NCBI GenBank assembly: GCA_012269745.1
Contig: JAAXJR010000012.1
Location: forward strand, 1-64,000
Direction: 5' to 3'
Length of the DNA stretch: 64,000 nucleotides
Source: Flavobacteriales bacterium
GTDB taxonomy: Bacteria; Bacteroidota; Bacteroidia; Flavobacteriales; Schleiferiaceae
Shown here: positions 24,338 to 32,343 of the stretch, in pieces
Position numbering within the stretch: position 1 is the stretch's first letter
Layout of the letters: each line of letters starts with the position of its first letter
Notes under the pieces: model-generated
The model's database searches: none
Seen by the model: only the letters and a program-made list of their open reading frames with translations
Told to the model about the DNA's origin: nothing
Program-made: the position numbers and the translations under genes

Positions 24338-24862
24338 CTACTTATCGAGCACCAATCTAATATGCGCTAAATGATGCTGACAATGCCAAGCATACATCTG
24401 AACACTTTCTTTCATGGTGTACTCCTTCTCTTCTTCCATGTGGAAGTATGCTTTATCCCAGCCAGCCTCTGTAATGCCATTTAGGAAACTCACCCACTTC
24501 TCGTGCAAGCTTGCCAACAAAATGACGCTTAGGAAAGGGTCTGTGGTATAATCTGGTAAAGCAGCAAAAAGCGTTTGAGGGTAACCAGGCACCTTTGGGG
24601 TCTCACCAGAAGTCACGGCTAAACGCTGACGATTAAAACCGTTCATGTGAGAATCGGCCAAATGATGGACCACCTGGCGTACGGTCCAACCGCCTTCTCT
24701 ATAAGGCGTATCCCATTGCTCCTCGGTCAAAACCTTGGCAAACTCCATCAACTGCTTTGGCATGCGTCCAATAACTGCAATACAGCCTTCTATGCGTTCC
24801 TCTCCCGGTTCTGATTCTATCGACGGTTTGCCGATAGGGTATTTTAAAAACTCTACATCCAT
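24338..24862 (-). CDS. YfiT/BstA-like DinB-family metal-dependent protein
   Basis: A 174-residue DinB-fold four-helix protein. Metal-ligand histidines are in VVHHLADSHMN (His67) and AWHCQHHLAHI (His160, His164). The N-terminal YPIGKPS and the segment VPGYPQTLFAALPDY match the YfiT type, of which B. subtilis and S. aureus BstA are bacillithiol S-transferases. Given YtxJ nearby at 28921-29319, a bacillithiol-dependent detoxifying transferase is a reasonable inference; other DinB proteins use mycothiol or glutathione. A TATTTTTG box ends 4 nt before the ATG. Confidence 0.88.
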   Translation of the reverse strand: MDVEFLKYPIGKPSIESEPGEERIEGCIAVIGRMPKQLMEFAKVLTEEQWDTPYREGGWTVRQVVHHLADSHMNGFNRQRLAVTSGETPKVPGYPQTLFAALPDYTTDPFLSVILLASLHEKWVSFLNGITEAGWDKAYFHMEEEKEYTMKESVQMYAWHCQHHLAHIRLVLDK

Positions 24863-24866
24863 GGCG

Positions 24867-24874
24867 CAAAAATA
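24867..24874 (-). promoter_or_regulatory. -7 box of the YfiT-like gene, probably leaderless
   Basis: CAAAAATA on the plus strand is TATTTTTG on the minus strand. Four nt (24863-24866) separate it from the ATG at 24862. Confidence 0.5.
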
Positions 24875-24886
24875 ACCCTTAAGGGC

Positions 24887-24916
24887 AAAAAAAAGGCCCC
24901 GCCGAGGCGAGGCCTT
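24887..24916 (-). terminator. Terminator of the BNR-repeat T9SS gene
   Basis: On the minus strand, an 11-position GC-rich stem with one mismatch (AAGGCC...GGCCTT at the base) followed by an eight-U run (A-run 24887-24894), about 20 nt after the stop. Confidence 0.85.
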
Positions 24917-24935
24917 AATACTTTATTTGAAAGTC

Positions 24936-27900
24936 TTAGTGAGCAATCATCAAACGAGTGTAAGTATCCGCCTTGCCTTGAAGACCGATCACATACATAC
25001 CGTTACCAAGACCACTAACGTTCACCTTGAATTGGTTCAAACCACCTACCAAAGCCTCAACTTCTTGAGTCATCACAGTTCTACCATTCAAATCAATGAT
25101 CTCAACAGTGTAGGCACCTTCAGCAAGAGTAGCTTCTAATGTAGTAGCATCAGCTGCCGGGTTCGGGAACAACTCAATTGAAGCCTGATTCTCTATCTCT
25201 GTTTCTTCATTAATTCCGATTGGACGAGTAGTCATTAGCGTAGTAGTTTGGAACGTACCACGACCGAATGTGCCGGCAAAAATATCGCCTTCCATGACGT
25301 CCATATCGTCAGAGCTACTCTTGTTCGTTCTGTATTGTTTCAATGTAAATACAGGCACGCGAGCCAAACCAGAGTTATCAGCACCCCAAGTTGGGTTAAG
25401 CACGTTGATATTCGTTGTAGTAAACACACCGTATTCCGTACCGATAATCGCATAATTTGAATTGCCCTTATCAAAGGTAGCAGAGTATACAGGGAAGTTA
25501 CCCAAGTTACCATCCTTAACTACAAACGTTGGGTTTGCAGATGTAGCATTAGAGCTGTAGTATACGAAGTTTGAGTTGCCGTAGTTACCCAAAGTCACCA
25601 AAACGCGATCGTTGTCGTTAGGATCAACCGCGATGCTTGTAACATTACGACCGATTACTGAGTGTACTAGGTCTACAGTTACTGCCGTTGCACCTGAATC
25701 TAAATCTGCTGTAGCGTAGCTACGAGCATCTTGAAGACCACTTATGCGGTAAACACGGCCGTTCTCAGTACCAACCCAAGCGTGGTTACCGTCAGCACTT
25801 ACTTCTACCGCCTGAGCAGTTCCAGTAATGTTGGCCAATTTGTACCAAGTAGGAGTTTCCATGAAATCCAAGGCACCACGAGTCATCCACACAGAACCAC
25901 TAAAGCCAACAATGAACATGCTGCTTACAGGATCTTGGACCACAATACTATCTCCCATACTTAAAGAGGTAGGAAGCGTGTAATTGAATGGCAAACCATT
26001 TGTATTCGAACCTAGACTTACTTTAGAACCAGCTGCATAGCTCACATCCACTGTAGCAATGATTTCTGCTGCAGGTGTACCGTTGAATACTACAGAGAAT
26101 TCTCCCGTTGAAGCATCAAAAGTTCCTGAACCGTCACCAGTCATATTTCCGTTCGCATCAGAAGAAATTACCAATGTTCCACTTGTAACCTTGAAAGATG
26201 CCGCATCCATAATAGCACTTTCTTGAAGAGGCTTAATATTCGAAGAGAAGGTATCCTGACCCGCATTAGCAAAACCTAGAGAGCGAATAGCTTCGGTTAC
26301 TTTGAACTCAACACTATCAGTACTCATTGGATCTGCACTATTCTCGTACAAGTAAAATGGTGTCATCCAAGAACCTATTCCTTGAGAAGAGCGAGCATCC
26401 CAGAAAGAGCTAAAACTCTGACCTGTATTCTCACTACGACCGATACGACCTTGCTGGTATTCTGTAAAGTAGATTTTAGGAACTAACCAAGAAACTGCAG
26501 AGTAACCGCCGTCACCTGAGAAGCCATCTACAGCACCTAGTCGACGACCTGTATTCGGCGTGTTTCCAGATCCGTCCATTACGAAACTGCCGTTATCTTG
26601 AGTACCACCAACAACGTAACGGTCAGCAGAAATTCCAATGTTGTAAAACTGCGTAGTAACGTAGTTTTTATTCAATGTTTGCCAAGTAACACCAGCTGTA
26701 TTCGAGAAGTAGATACCACCGTCGTTCACGATGTATACTTTAGAACTATCTGTTGGGTGCCAAACTACATCGTGGTTATCTGCATGAATGTTGTAAGGAC
26801 CGAAACCGTTAACCTGGTTCCAGCCTTGACCTTGCTCCCATCCCCAAACAGTAATACCACCAACGATGATTCTGTTTTTATTTGCTGGATCTACACCAAT
26901 TGACAAGTCATATTCACCTTGACATTGAGAAGAACAGAACGGATCGAAGTAGGTAGATTTTTGACCAATTTTCGACCAAGTCGTTCCACCGTCAGTTGTG
27001 CGGTATACACCAGAAAGGGCATTACCTGAAGTAATGTGCACAGTGTACACATAATCGGCATCATTTCTAGCAGAAGCAAACATGATACGTCCACCACTTC
27101 TTGGCAATCCAGTAGCGCCCGGATTAGACTTACTAACCTCAGTCCAGTTAGAACCGCCGTCAGTAGAACGCATTGTTCTACCACCTAAAGTTGCCCAAAC
27201 ATTTCCACCTGCGTCCATGTGAATGTCCCAACAAGTACCTTGAGAACCAATACCCGTAATTGGATTCGTCCAAGTGCTACCTCCGTTAGAAGAAACACGT
27301 ACGCCAGCATTGGTTGCCATGTATACCTTATCGTTGTTTTCAGGATCACAAATGATAGCACCGATTGAAGAGAAGTTGGCTGTAGCGCTTAATTGAGTGA
27401 ACTCAGTTTCACTCGCTCCCTTTTTGAAAACACCAGCTCCCGGAAAACCTGAAGAAGTAGAAGCACCGTAACCTGTAGTCCAAGTATTGTACAAGCCTTC
27501 ACCTGTACCGTAATACACATCGCCATTCTTAGAGTATGCGATGGTCATTACTGCCAAATTCTCTTGCTCTGGATTTACTTCCTGCCAGCTCAAACCAGCG
27601 TTATTGCTGAAATACAATCCACCACTAACACCACCAGTGTACATTTCCGATGGATTCTGCGGATTAATTGCTAAACCTCTCGTACGTCCACCTCGGTTGT
27701 CTGGACCGCGCTCTGCCCAAGTCAAACCAATAGCACTCTCAGGCATGTCCTTCAAGCTTTCGATACTCGAAATGATGTCCTCTTGATTGATCTCACCAGT
27801 TACTTGGTTCGCACGTAGCGCATGTAAATACGCAGCTGCACCAGCAGCACCTTGTTCATTCTGTACTCGCGGAACATATTCCTGCGAAGAAGGCAAAGTT

Positions 27901-27965
27901 GCTAGTGAAGCGATGGCGGCGGTTAAGACTGTGCCCGCAAAGGCGAATCGTAATCCTTTTTTCAT
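24936..27965 (-). CDS. Large secreted BNR/sortilin-like repeat protein with T9SS sorting domain
   Basis: A 1009-residue secreted protein. After a signal peptide (MKKGLRFAFAGTVLTAAIASL), a region up to about residue 860 has repeated BNR/Asp-box motifs of a beta-propeller: STDGGSNWTEV, TTDGGTTWSKI, SNNAGLSWQEV, SNTAGVTWQTL, SSNGGSTWTNP. This is the VPS10/sortilin or exo-alpha-sialidase-like fold, without a visible sialidase active site. The last 75 residues form a type A T9SS domain (ELFPNPAADATTLEA ... GMYVIGLQGK), so it is exported and probably attached to the cell surface. The start at 27965 gives the signal peptide; a TATTTTTA box lies 25 nt upstream inside the lipA end region. Confidence 0.9.
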   Translation of the reverse strand: MKKGLRFAFAGTVLTAAIASLATLPSSQEYVPRVQNEQGAAGAAAYLHALRANQVTGEINQEDIISSIESLKDMPESAIGLTWAERGPDNRGGRTRGLAINPQNPSEMYTGGVSGGLYFSNNAGLSWQEVNPEQENLAVMTIAYSKNGDVYYGTGEGLYNTWTTGYGASTSSGFPGAGVFKKGASETEFTQLSATANFSSIGAIICDPENNDKVYMATNAGVRVSSNGGSTWTNPITGIGSQGTCWDIHMDAGGNVWATLGGRTMRSTDGGSNWTEVSKSNPGATGLPRSGGRIMFASARNDADYVYTVHITSGNALSGVYRTTDGGTTWSKIGQKSTYFDPFCSSQCQGEYDLSIGVDPANKNRIIVGGITVWGWEQGQGWNQVNGFGPYNIHADNHDVVWHPTDSSKVYIVNDGGIYFSNTAGVTWQTLNKNYVTTQFYNIGISADRYVVGGTQDNGSFVMDGSGNTPNTGRRLGAVDGFSGDGGYSAVSWLVPKIYFTEYQQGRIGRSENTGQSFSSFWDARSSQGIGSWMTPFYLYENSADPMSTDSVEFKVTEAIRSLGFANAGQDTFSSNIKPLQESAIMDAASFKVTSGTLVISSDANGNMTGDGSGTFDASTGEFSVVFNGTPAAEIIATVDVSYAAGSKVSLGSNTNGLPFNYTLPTSLSMGDSIVVQDPVSSMFIVGFSGSVWMTRGALDFMETPTWYKLANITGTAQAVEVSADGNHAWVGTENGRVYRISGLQDARSYATADLDSGATAVTVDLVHSVIGRNVTSIAVDPNDNDRVLVTLGNYGNSNFVYYSSNATSANPTFVVKDGNLGNFPVYSATFDKGNSNYAIIGTEYGVFTTTNINVLNPTWGADNSGLARVPVFTLKQYRTNKSSSDDMDVMEGDIFAGTFGRGTFQTTTLMTTRPIGINEETEIENQASIELFPNPAADATTLEATLAEGAYTVEIIDLNGRTVMTQEVEALVGGLNQFKVNVSGLGNGMYVIGLQGKADTYTRLMIAH

Positions 27966-28011
27966 GTAAAAACTCTGTTTTCTAAATGTTAAAAATAAGG
28001 CGTGAACCCCA

Positions 28012-28899
28012 TTATACCAAGTGCTTTTCAGCATGATATGAACTGCGAACTAACGGTCCACTTTCTACATATCTAAAGCCCATTTCTAGGCCAATTTCTT
28101 TTAATTCGTCAAAAACCTCCGGCGTAATGAACTCAACCACAGGCAAATGCTTTGGAGTTGGCTGCAAGTACTGACCTAGGGTCAAAATATCAACATCAGC
28201 CTCACGCAAATCTCTCATAGCATCTATGACCTCTTCTTTAGTTTCGCCAAGGCCCAGCATAATGCCACTTTTAGTTCTATGAATGCCGTTATCCTTCAAG
28301 TATTTCAGCACCTCTAGTGAACGGTCAAATTGGGCTTGAATACGAACCTTTCTAGTCAAACGACGTACCGTTTCCATGTTATGGCTCACAATCTCAGGAT
28401 TTGCTTCGATGATTCTATCCACATTGTGTAGTTCCCCCTTGAAATCTGGGATTAGCGTTTCCATAGTGGTGTTCGGACTAATACGGCGAATGGCCTTAAC
28501 AGTCTCTGCCCAGATTATAGAACCTCCGTCTGCAAGATCATCTCTGTCCACAGAAGTGAGTACTGCATGCTTCACTTTCATGAGTTTCACACTGCGCGCA
28601 ACCTTTTCAGGCTCTTCCCAATCTACTGTATCCGGACGACCGGTAGCTACATTACAGAAACCACAAGAGCGGGTACATATATTACCTAAAATCATAAACG
28701 TTGCCGTACCTGCTCCCCAGCATTCCCCCATATTTGGGCAATGACCAGATTCGCAGATGGTGTGCAACTTGTACTTATCTACAAGTCCGCGAACGTTTTT
28801 GTAATTCTCGCCAGTAGGAAGCTTTACACGAAGCCACTTCGGCTTCTTCGTGCGCTGCTTTACTTCCTTTTTAATTTCAATTGTTGGTTGATCTACCAT
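28012..28899 (-). CDS. lipA: Lipoyl synthase
   Basis: A 295-residue radical SAM enzyme that inserts two sulfurs into protein-bound octanoate to make lipoate. Both 4Fe-4S clusters can be located: the auxiliary cluster motif [12 protein letters not shown] and the radical SAM motif CTRSCGFC, followed by the conserved TGRP and [14 protein letters not shown]. The C-terminal [11 protein letters not shown] contains the conserved Ser-Ser ligand region (LVRSSYHAE). It is 21 nt downstream of ytxJ on the same strand, so they may share a transcript. Lipoate serves the 2-oxoacid dehydrogenases, which are not in the window. Confidence 0.97.
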   Translation of the reverse strand: MVDQPTIEIKKEVKQRTKKPKWLRVKLPTGENYKNVRGLVDKYKLHTICESGHCPNMGECWGAGTATFMILGNICTRSCGFCNVATGRPDTVDWEEPEKVARSVKLMKVKHAVLTSVDRDDLADGGSIIWAETVKAIRRISPNTTMETLIPDFKGELHNVDRIIEANPEIVSHNMETVRRLTRKVRIQAQFDRSLEVLKYLKDNGIHRTKSGIMLGLGETKEEVIDAMRDLREADVDILTLGQYLQPTPKHLPVVEFITPEVFDELKEIGLEMGFRYVESGPLVRSSYHAEKHLV

Positions 28900-28920
28900 A
28901 TCTCAATAAACCGCTAAAAA

Positions 28921-29319
28921 CTATACTTGTTCAGCAAGACCATGCTCTTTTCGCCACTCTTCTACAGTGTCTTCAGTCACTCTACTATGTGAGGAGTGAG
29001 CAGCTACTTTTCCGTCATTCCAAAGAATCAATTGTGGACTCTCGTGACGAACACCAACCTCCTCTGCCAGAGCTAAGCTTAAATTTCTTTGCATTACAAC
29101 ATCAATGTACACCCACGTTTCGCCCGGCTGTACCTCCACCATGTTTAATCTGCGCATTGCAAAAAGACTCACGCTACATCTCGTACTGTGCTTGTAAAAG
29201 AACACGGGGGTTTTTAAAGCAAGAAGACCCGCAACATCTTCTAATGATTGCGGGTGCTCGAACTGAATTTTATTCGTTGTTGAAGGGCTCTTAGCCTTGT
29301 TGTGCAGGAACTTCAACAT
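28921..29319 (-). CDS. ytxJ: YtxJ-type bacillithiol system redox-active protein
   Basis: A 132-residue thioredoxin-like protein. The mark of the family is a single-cysteine motif in FYKHSTRCSVS (Cys48) in place of CxxC, followed by a monothiol bacilliredoxin-like body and SPQLILWNDGKVAAHSSHSRVTE. YtxJ is predicted to work with bacillithiol, removing it from proteins. I chose the ATG at 29319 (MLKFLHNKAKS); this start lies inside the end of a small lipoprotein gene in another frame. A longer in-frame start at 29367 has no support. Together with the YfiT-like protein it suggests a bacillithiol-using organism. Confidence 0.87.
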   Translation of the reverse strand: MLKFLHNKAKSPSTTNKIQFEHPQSLEDVAGLLALKTPVFFYKHSTRCSVSLFAMRRLNMVEVQPGETWVYIDVVMQRNLSLALAEEVGVRHESPQLILWNDGKVAAHSSHSRVTEDTVEEWRKEHGLAEQV

Positions 29320-29410
29320 ACGAATATGAAGGGCATTTTTCTGCTGTTCCACATGATGATAATGCAAAAAGTGCGGTAACTACCAACACTGCGCCAAGTA
29401 CTTTTTTCAT
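29291..29410 (-). CDS. Very small lipoprotein (39 residues)
   Basis: A 39-codon gene starting at ATG 29410. The signal peptide is MKKVLGAVLVVTALFALSSC, with lipobox LSSC, leaving a mature peptide of about 20 residues from Cys20 with a second cysteine in AEKCPSYSY. Small lipoproteins with a CPxY-like segment are common in Flavobacteriia, but I do not know a function. It overlaps the start of ytxJ by 29 nt in a different frame and is probably its upstream transcript partner. The clean signal peptide and lipobox in an otherwise empty gap support it. Confidence 0.7.
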   Translation of the reverse strand: MKKVLGAVLVVTALFALSSCGTAEKCPSYSYVEVPAQQG

Positions 29411-29481
29411 CTTTTTAACTTCTAGATTTCGCTACATTGCGAGTTGTAAAAATAACGCACAAAAGGCAATTTTCTTACTCT

Positions 29482-30201
29482 ATGAGCAACCTTCTTTCAA
29501 CATTGATTCCTGTCGAGTGGAAGGCTTTCTGGGATGAGGAAGTGAACGAAGATTATTTGATCAAACTCGACCAATTTGTCGAGGAGGAATATGCTACCTA
29601 CACTTGCTACCCTCCCAAGGAACAACTGTTAAATGCCGTGCAAGAAATAGCACCACAAGGGATAAGGTGTATCATCATAGGGCAGGACCCTTATCATGGT
29701 CCAGGTCAAGCGAATGGCTTGGCATTCTCCGTTACCCCTTCGACTAAAATCCCGCCATCACTTAAAAACATTTTTAAGGAATACTGCGCTGATCTCAATG
29801 TAGTCCAGCCGAATAATGGAGATCTTACCGAATGGAAAAACAGTGGCGTACTCTTACTGAACACCGCGCTATCCGTACGACAAGGCGAGGCGGGGTCGCA
29901 TGCGAAAAAAGGCTGGGAGCAATTCACTTTTGCCTTAATGAAACATGTCATCACTCAATCAAAGAATGCTGGGTTCATATGCTTTGGAGCACCGGCATCG
30001 AAATTGGCGCATAAAGTCTTGGCCGATTTCCCAAATGAGGACCGTACCATTATTGAGACGCCCCACCCTTCTCCTTTGAGTGCGTATAGAGGCTTTTTTG
30101 GATCTAAACCGTTCACAAGATTTAATAATGAACAACGCAATAAAGGGCTAGAAATCGTACATTGGGAACTGCCCTCAAGCACGCAACAAACCCTGTTCTA
30201 A
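29482..30201 (+). CDS. ung: Uracil-DNA glycosylase (family 1)
   Basis: A 239-residue Ung that removes uracil from DNA. The water-activating loop is GQDPYHGPGQANGLAFSV (residues 67-84, catalytic Asp69), the uracil-binding strand reads GVLLLNTALSV, and the DNA-intercalation loop is HPSPLSAYRGFFG. The start at 29482 (MSNLLSTLIPVEWKAF) is chosen from family length; upstream in-frame codons add an unlikely 15 residues. It is followed at 24 nt by rmuC. Function in base excision repair is certain from the motifs. Confidence 0.97.
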   Translation: MSNLLSTLIPVEWKAFWDEEVNEDYLIKLDQFVEEEYATYTCYPPKEQLLNAVQEIAPQGIRCIIIGQDPYHGPGQANGLAFSVTPSTKIPPSLKNIFKEYCADLNVVQPNNGDLTEWKNSGVLLLNTALSVRQGEAGSHAKKGWEQFTFALMKHVITQSKNAGFICFGAPASKLAHKVLADFPNEDRTIIETPHPSPLSAYRGFFGSKPFTRFNNEQRNKGLEIVHWELPSSTQQTLF

Positions 30202-30225
30202 AAACTCTAAAACCATCATATTCAA

Positions 30226-31608
30226 ATGAATAACATGGGTGTCATTTTCGCAATAGTCAACCTATTGGCCGTTGTCCTTCTCTTTTTAAAGTATCGCAAT
30301 ACCAGCACTGCTTCTTCTACACCATCGAATGAAGTGCCTGATTGGGCAAAGAATCAAATCGAGGAATTAAAGGCAACATTGTCTGATAAAGATTCTCAAC
30401 TAGACGAAGTCAAAACTTCATTGAGCCAAGCAAACATTCAATCTGCACAGCAGATTAGTCAACTACAAGCAAACCTGCAGGCAGCCGAAGAAAAATTGGC
30501 CGATCAAGCCAAAAACTTCGAAGAACAAAAGGCACAAGCCAAGGCAGATAAAGAGGTCATGGCCAATGAATTTAAGGTATTGGCCGAAAAAGTATTGGAG
30601 GAGAAATCAAAACAGTTTAAGAGCACGAATAGCGAGGAACTGGACAAACTACTCGCTCCTTTCAAACAGAAGCTGGTAGATTTTGAAGCCACGGTTAAGG
30701 AAAATCACAAGGAAGAGCTAAAAAATACGAGTGCGTTGATGGAAAACATCAAAGCGCTTAAAAACATGAACGATCAGCTTAGCGCAGAAGCGAGTGGCCT
30801 GGCAAAAGCACTGCGAGGCGATACTAAAAAACAGGGGAATTGGGGTGAATTCGTCTTGGAACGAGCGTTGGAGATGAGCGGTCTCACAAAAGATAAAGAG
30901 TTCTTCGTTCAAAACAGCGAAACCACTGAGGACGGCCGTCGCTTGCAGCCTGATGTAGTCATTCAGTTACCGGAAGAAAAGAAAATCATCGTCGATTCTA
31001 AGGTATCACTGGTTGCTTGGGAAGCCTATGTCAATTCAGACAACGAGGAAGAGGCCCTTAAACACATGAAGGCCCTTAATTTGAGCATTCAAACGCACAT
31101 CAAGCAACTAAGCGAGAAAGATTATCCGCAGCTTTATGATGGTGCGACTCCGGAGTTTGTGCTGTTGTTTATCCCAATTGAAGCCGCATTTATGGAGGCT
31201 ACAAAGTTTGACGGCGGGTTGTATGAATTGGCCTTCTCGAAAAAAATCATTTTGGTATCTACCTCTACCCTTCTAGCCACACTGAAAACCATTGCGATGG
31301 CCTGGAGGCAAGAAAAGCAAACAAGAAATGTTATTGAAATTGCTGAGGCTGGCGGTAAGCTATATGATAAATTTGTCGGCCTAAGTGAAGACCTGACAAA
31401 ACTGGGTCAGCAGTTTAACACGGCACAGAAAACCTACCAAGATTCCATGAATAAAATGGTTGAGGGTCGTGGTAATTTGATCAGTCAGGTGGAGCGCTTG
31501 AAAAAACTTGGAAGCAAGACTAAAAAAGAATTGGACAGCAGGATTGTAGATCGTGCTAATCTTGGAGAGTTCTCCGACGAAACGTCCCCTAAATCACTAG
31601 AGAAATAA
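30226..31608 (+). CDS. rmuC: DNA recombination protein RmuC
   Basis: A 460-residue RmuC. An N-terminal transmembrane helix (VIFAIVNLLAVVLLFL) anchors it in the membrane, a coiled coil follows (about residues 40-190, dense in Gln, Glu and Lys), then the conserved RmuC domain with KKQGNWGEFVLERALEMSGL (in outline), RRLQPDVVIQLPEEKKIIVDSKV (in outline) and FVLLFIPIEAAFMEA. The PD-(D/E)xK nuclease-like core is visible as the PDVVI...DSKV strand pair. RmuC limits inversion at inverted repeats in E. coli. The stop overlaps the rlmB start by 1 nt. Confidence 0.95.
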   Translation: MNNMGVIFAIVNLLAVVLLFLKYRNTSTASSTPSNEVPDWAKNQIEELKATLSDKDSQLDEVKTSLSQANIQSAQQISQLQANLQAAEEKLADQAKNFEEQKAQAKADKEVMANEFKVLAEKVLEEKSKQFKSTNSEELDKLLAPFKQKLVDFEATVKENHKEELKNTSALMENIKALKNMNDQLSAEASGLAKALRGDTKKQGNWGEFVLERALEMSGLTKDKEFFVQNSETTEDGRRLQPDVVIQLPEEKKIIVDSKVSLVAWEAYVNSDNEEEALKHMKALNLSIQTHIKQLSEKDYPQLYDGATPEFVLLFIPIEAAFMEATKFDGGLYELAFSKKIILVSTSTLLATLKTIAMAWRQEKQTRNVIEIAEAGGKLYDKFVGLSEDLTKLGQQFNTAQKTYQDSMNKMVEGRGNLISQVERLKKLGSKTKKELDSRIVDRANLGEFSDETSPKSLEK

Positions 31609-32342
31609 TGGCTAACGACCAACTTATTTATGGCCTAAGGCCCATTTTACAGGCAGTTCAAGACGGGCAAACACTTGATAAAGTCTTTTTGCAAAAAGGA
31701 ATTGGTGGCCAATTATATACCCAATTGGAAGGGACACTTCGAGATAAAGGGGTGGAACCTAAATACGTTCCGGTAGAAAAATTAAATCGACTGACCAGGG
31801 GTAATCACCAAGGTGCGGTGGCTTTTTTAAGTCCAATCGACTTTTATGATCTTGAAGAAGTGATTGTTAGAGTCATGGATGAAGGTAGAAAACCTTTAGT
31901 ACTGGCATTAGACCGTATCACTGATGTGCGCAACTTCGGAGCCATTGCTCGTTCTGCCGACTGTACGGGAGTTGATGCTATTGTTTTACCGAAAAACGAT
32001 AGCGCGCCTGTAAGTGCGGACGCTGTACGAACATCAACAGGAGCTTTGTTAGAGATCCCCGTATGTAAGGTGAATCACATGAAGGATGCTGTTTTCGTTG
32101 CTCAAAGCCTCGGACTAAAAATTATCGCCGGTACTGAAAAATCTGAAACACCTATGTATGATGCCCCATTCTCTGAGCCATGTATGCTTATTATGGGTAA
32201 TGAGGAAACCGGTGTTCACAAGAGCCTATTGCAGATGGCCGATGCCAAGGCGTTAATTCCAATGAAAGGTCAAATTAATTCACTAAATGTGAGCGTTGCT
32301 ACTGGAGTTTTGCTCTACGAAGCCGTTCGTCAAAGAAACTAA
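31608..32342 (+). CDS. rlmB: 23S rRNA 2'-O-ribose methyltransferase RlmB/TrmH family
   Basis: A 244-residue SPOUT methyltransferase. An N-terminal L30e-like RNA-binding domain (YGLRPILQAVQDGQTLDKVFLQKG in outline) precedes the knotted SpoU domain with LDRITDVRNFGAIARSADCTG (in outline), LIMGNEETGV and IPMKGQINSLNVSVATGVLLYE (in outline), the three family motifs. RlmB methylates G2251 of 23S rRNA in E. coli; the site is inferred by domain layout. It is coupled to rmuC (TAATG) and 1 nt before the peptidase gene. Confidence 0.92.
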   Translation: MANDQLIYGLRPILQAVQDGQTLDKVFLQKGIGGQLYTQLEGTLRDKGVEPKYVPVEKLNRLTRGNHQGAVAFLSPIDFYDLEEVIVRVMDEGRKPLVLALDRITDVRNFGAIARSADCTGVDAIVLPKNDSAPVSADAVRTSTGALLEIPVCKVNHMKDAVFVAQSLGLKIIAGTEKSETPMYDAPFSEPCMLIMGNEETGVHKSLLQMADAKALIPMKGQINSLNVSVATGVLLYEAVRQRN

Positions 32343-32343
32343 T

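Noticed and set aside
24936-27965. A functional sialidase
   Set aside because: Asp-box repeats are present but the arginine triad and catalytic Tyr/Glu arrangement of sialidases could not be located, so only the fold is claimed.
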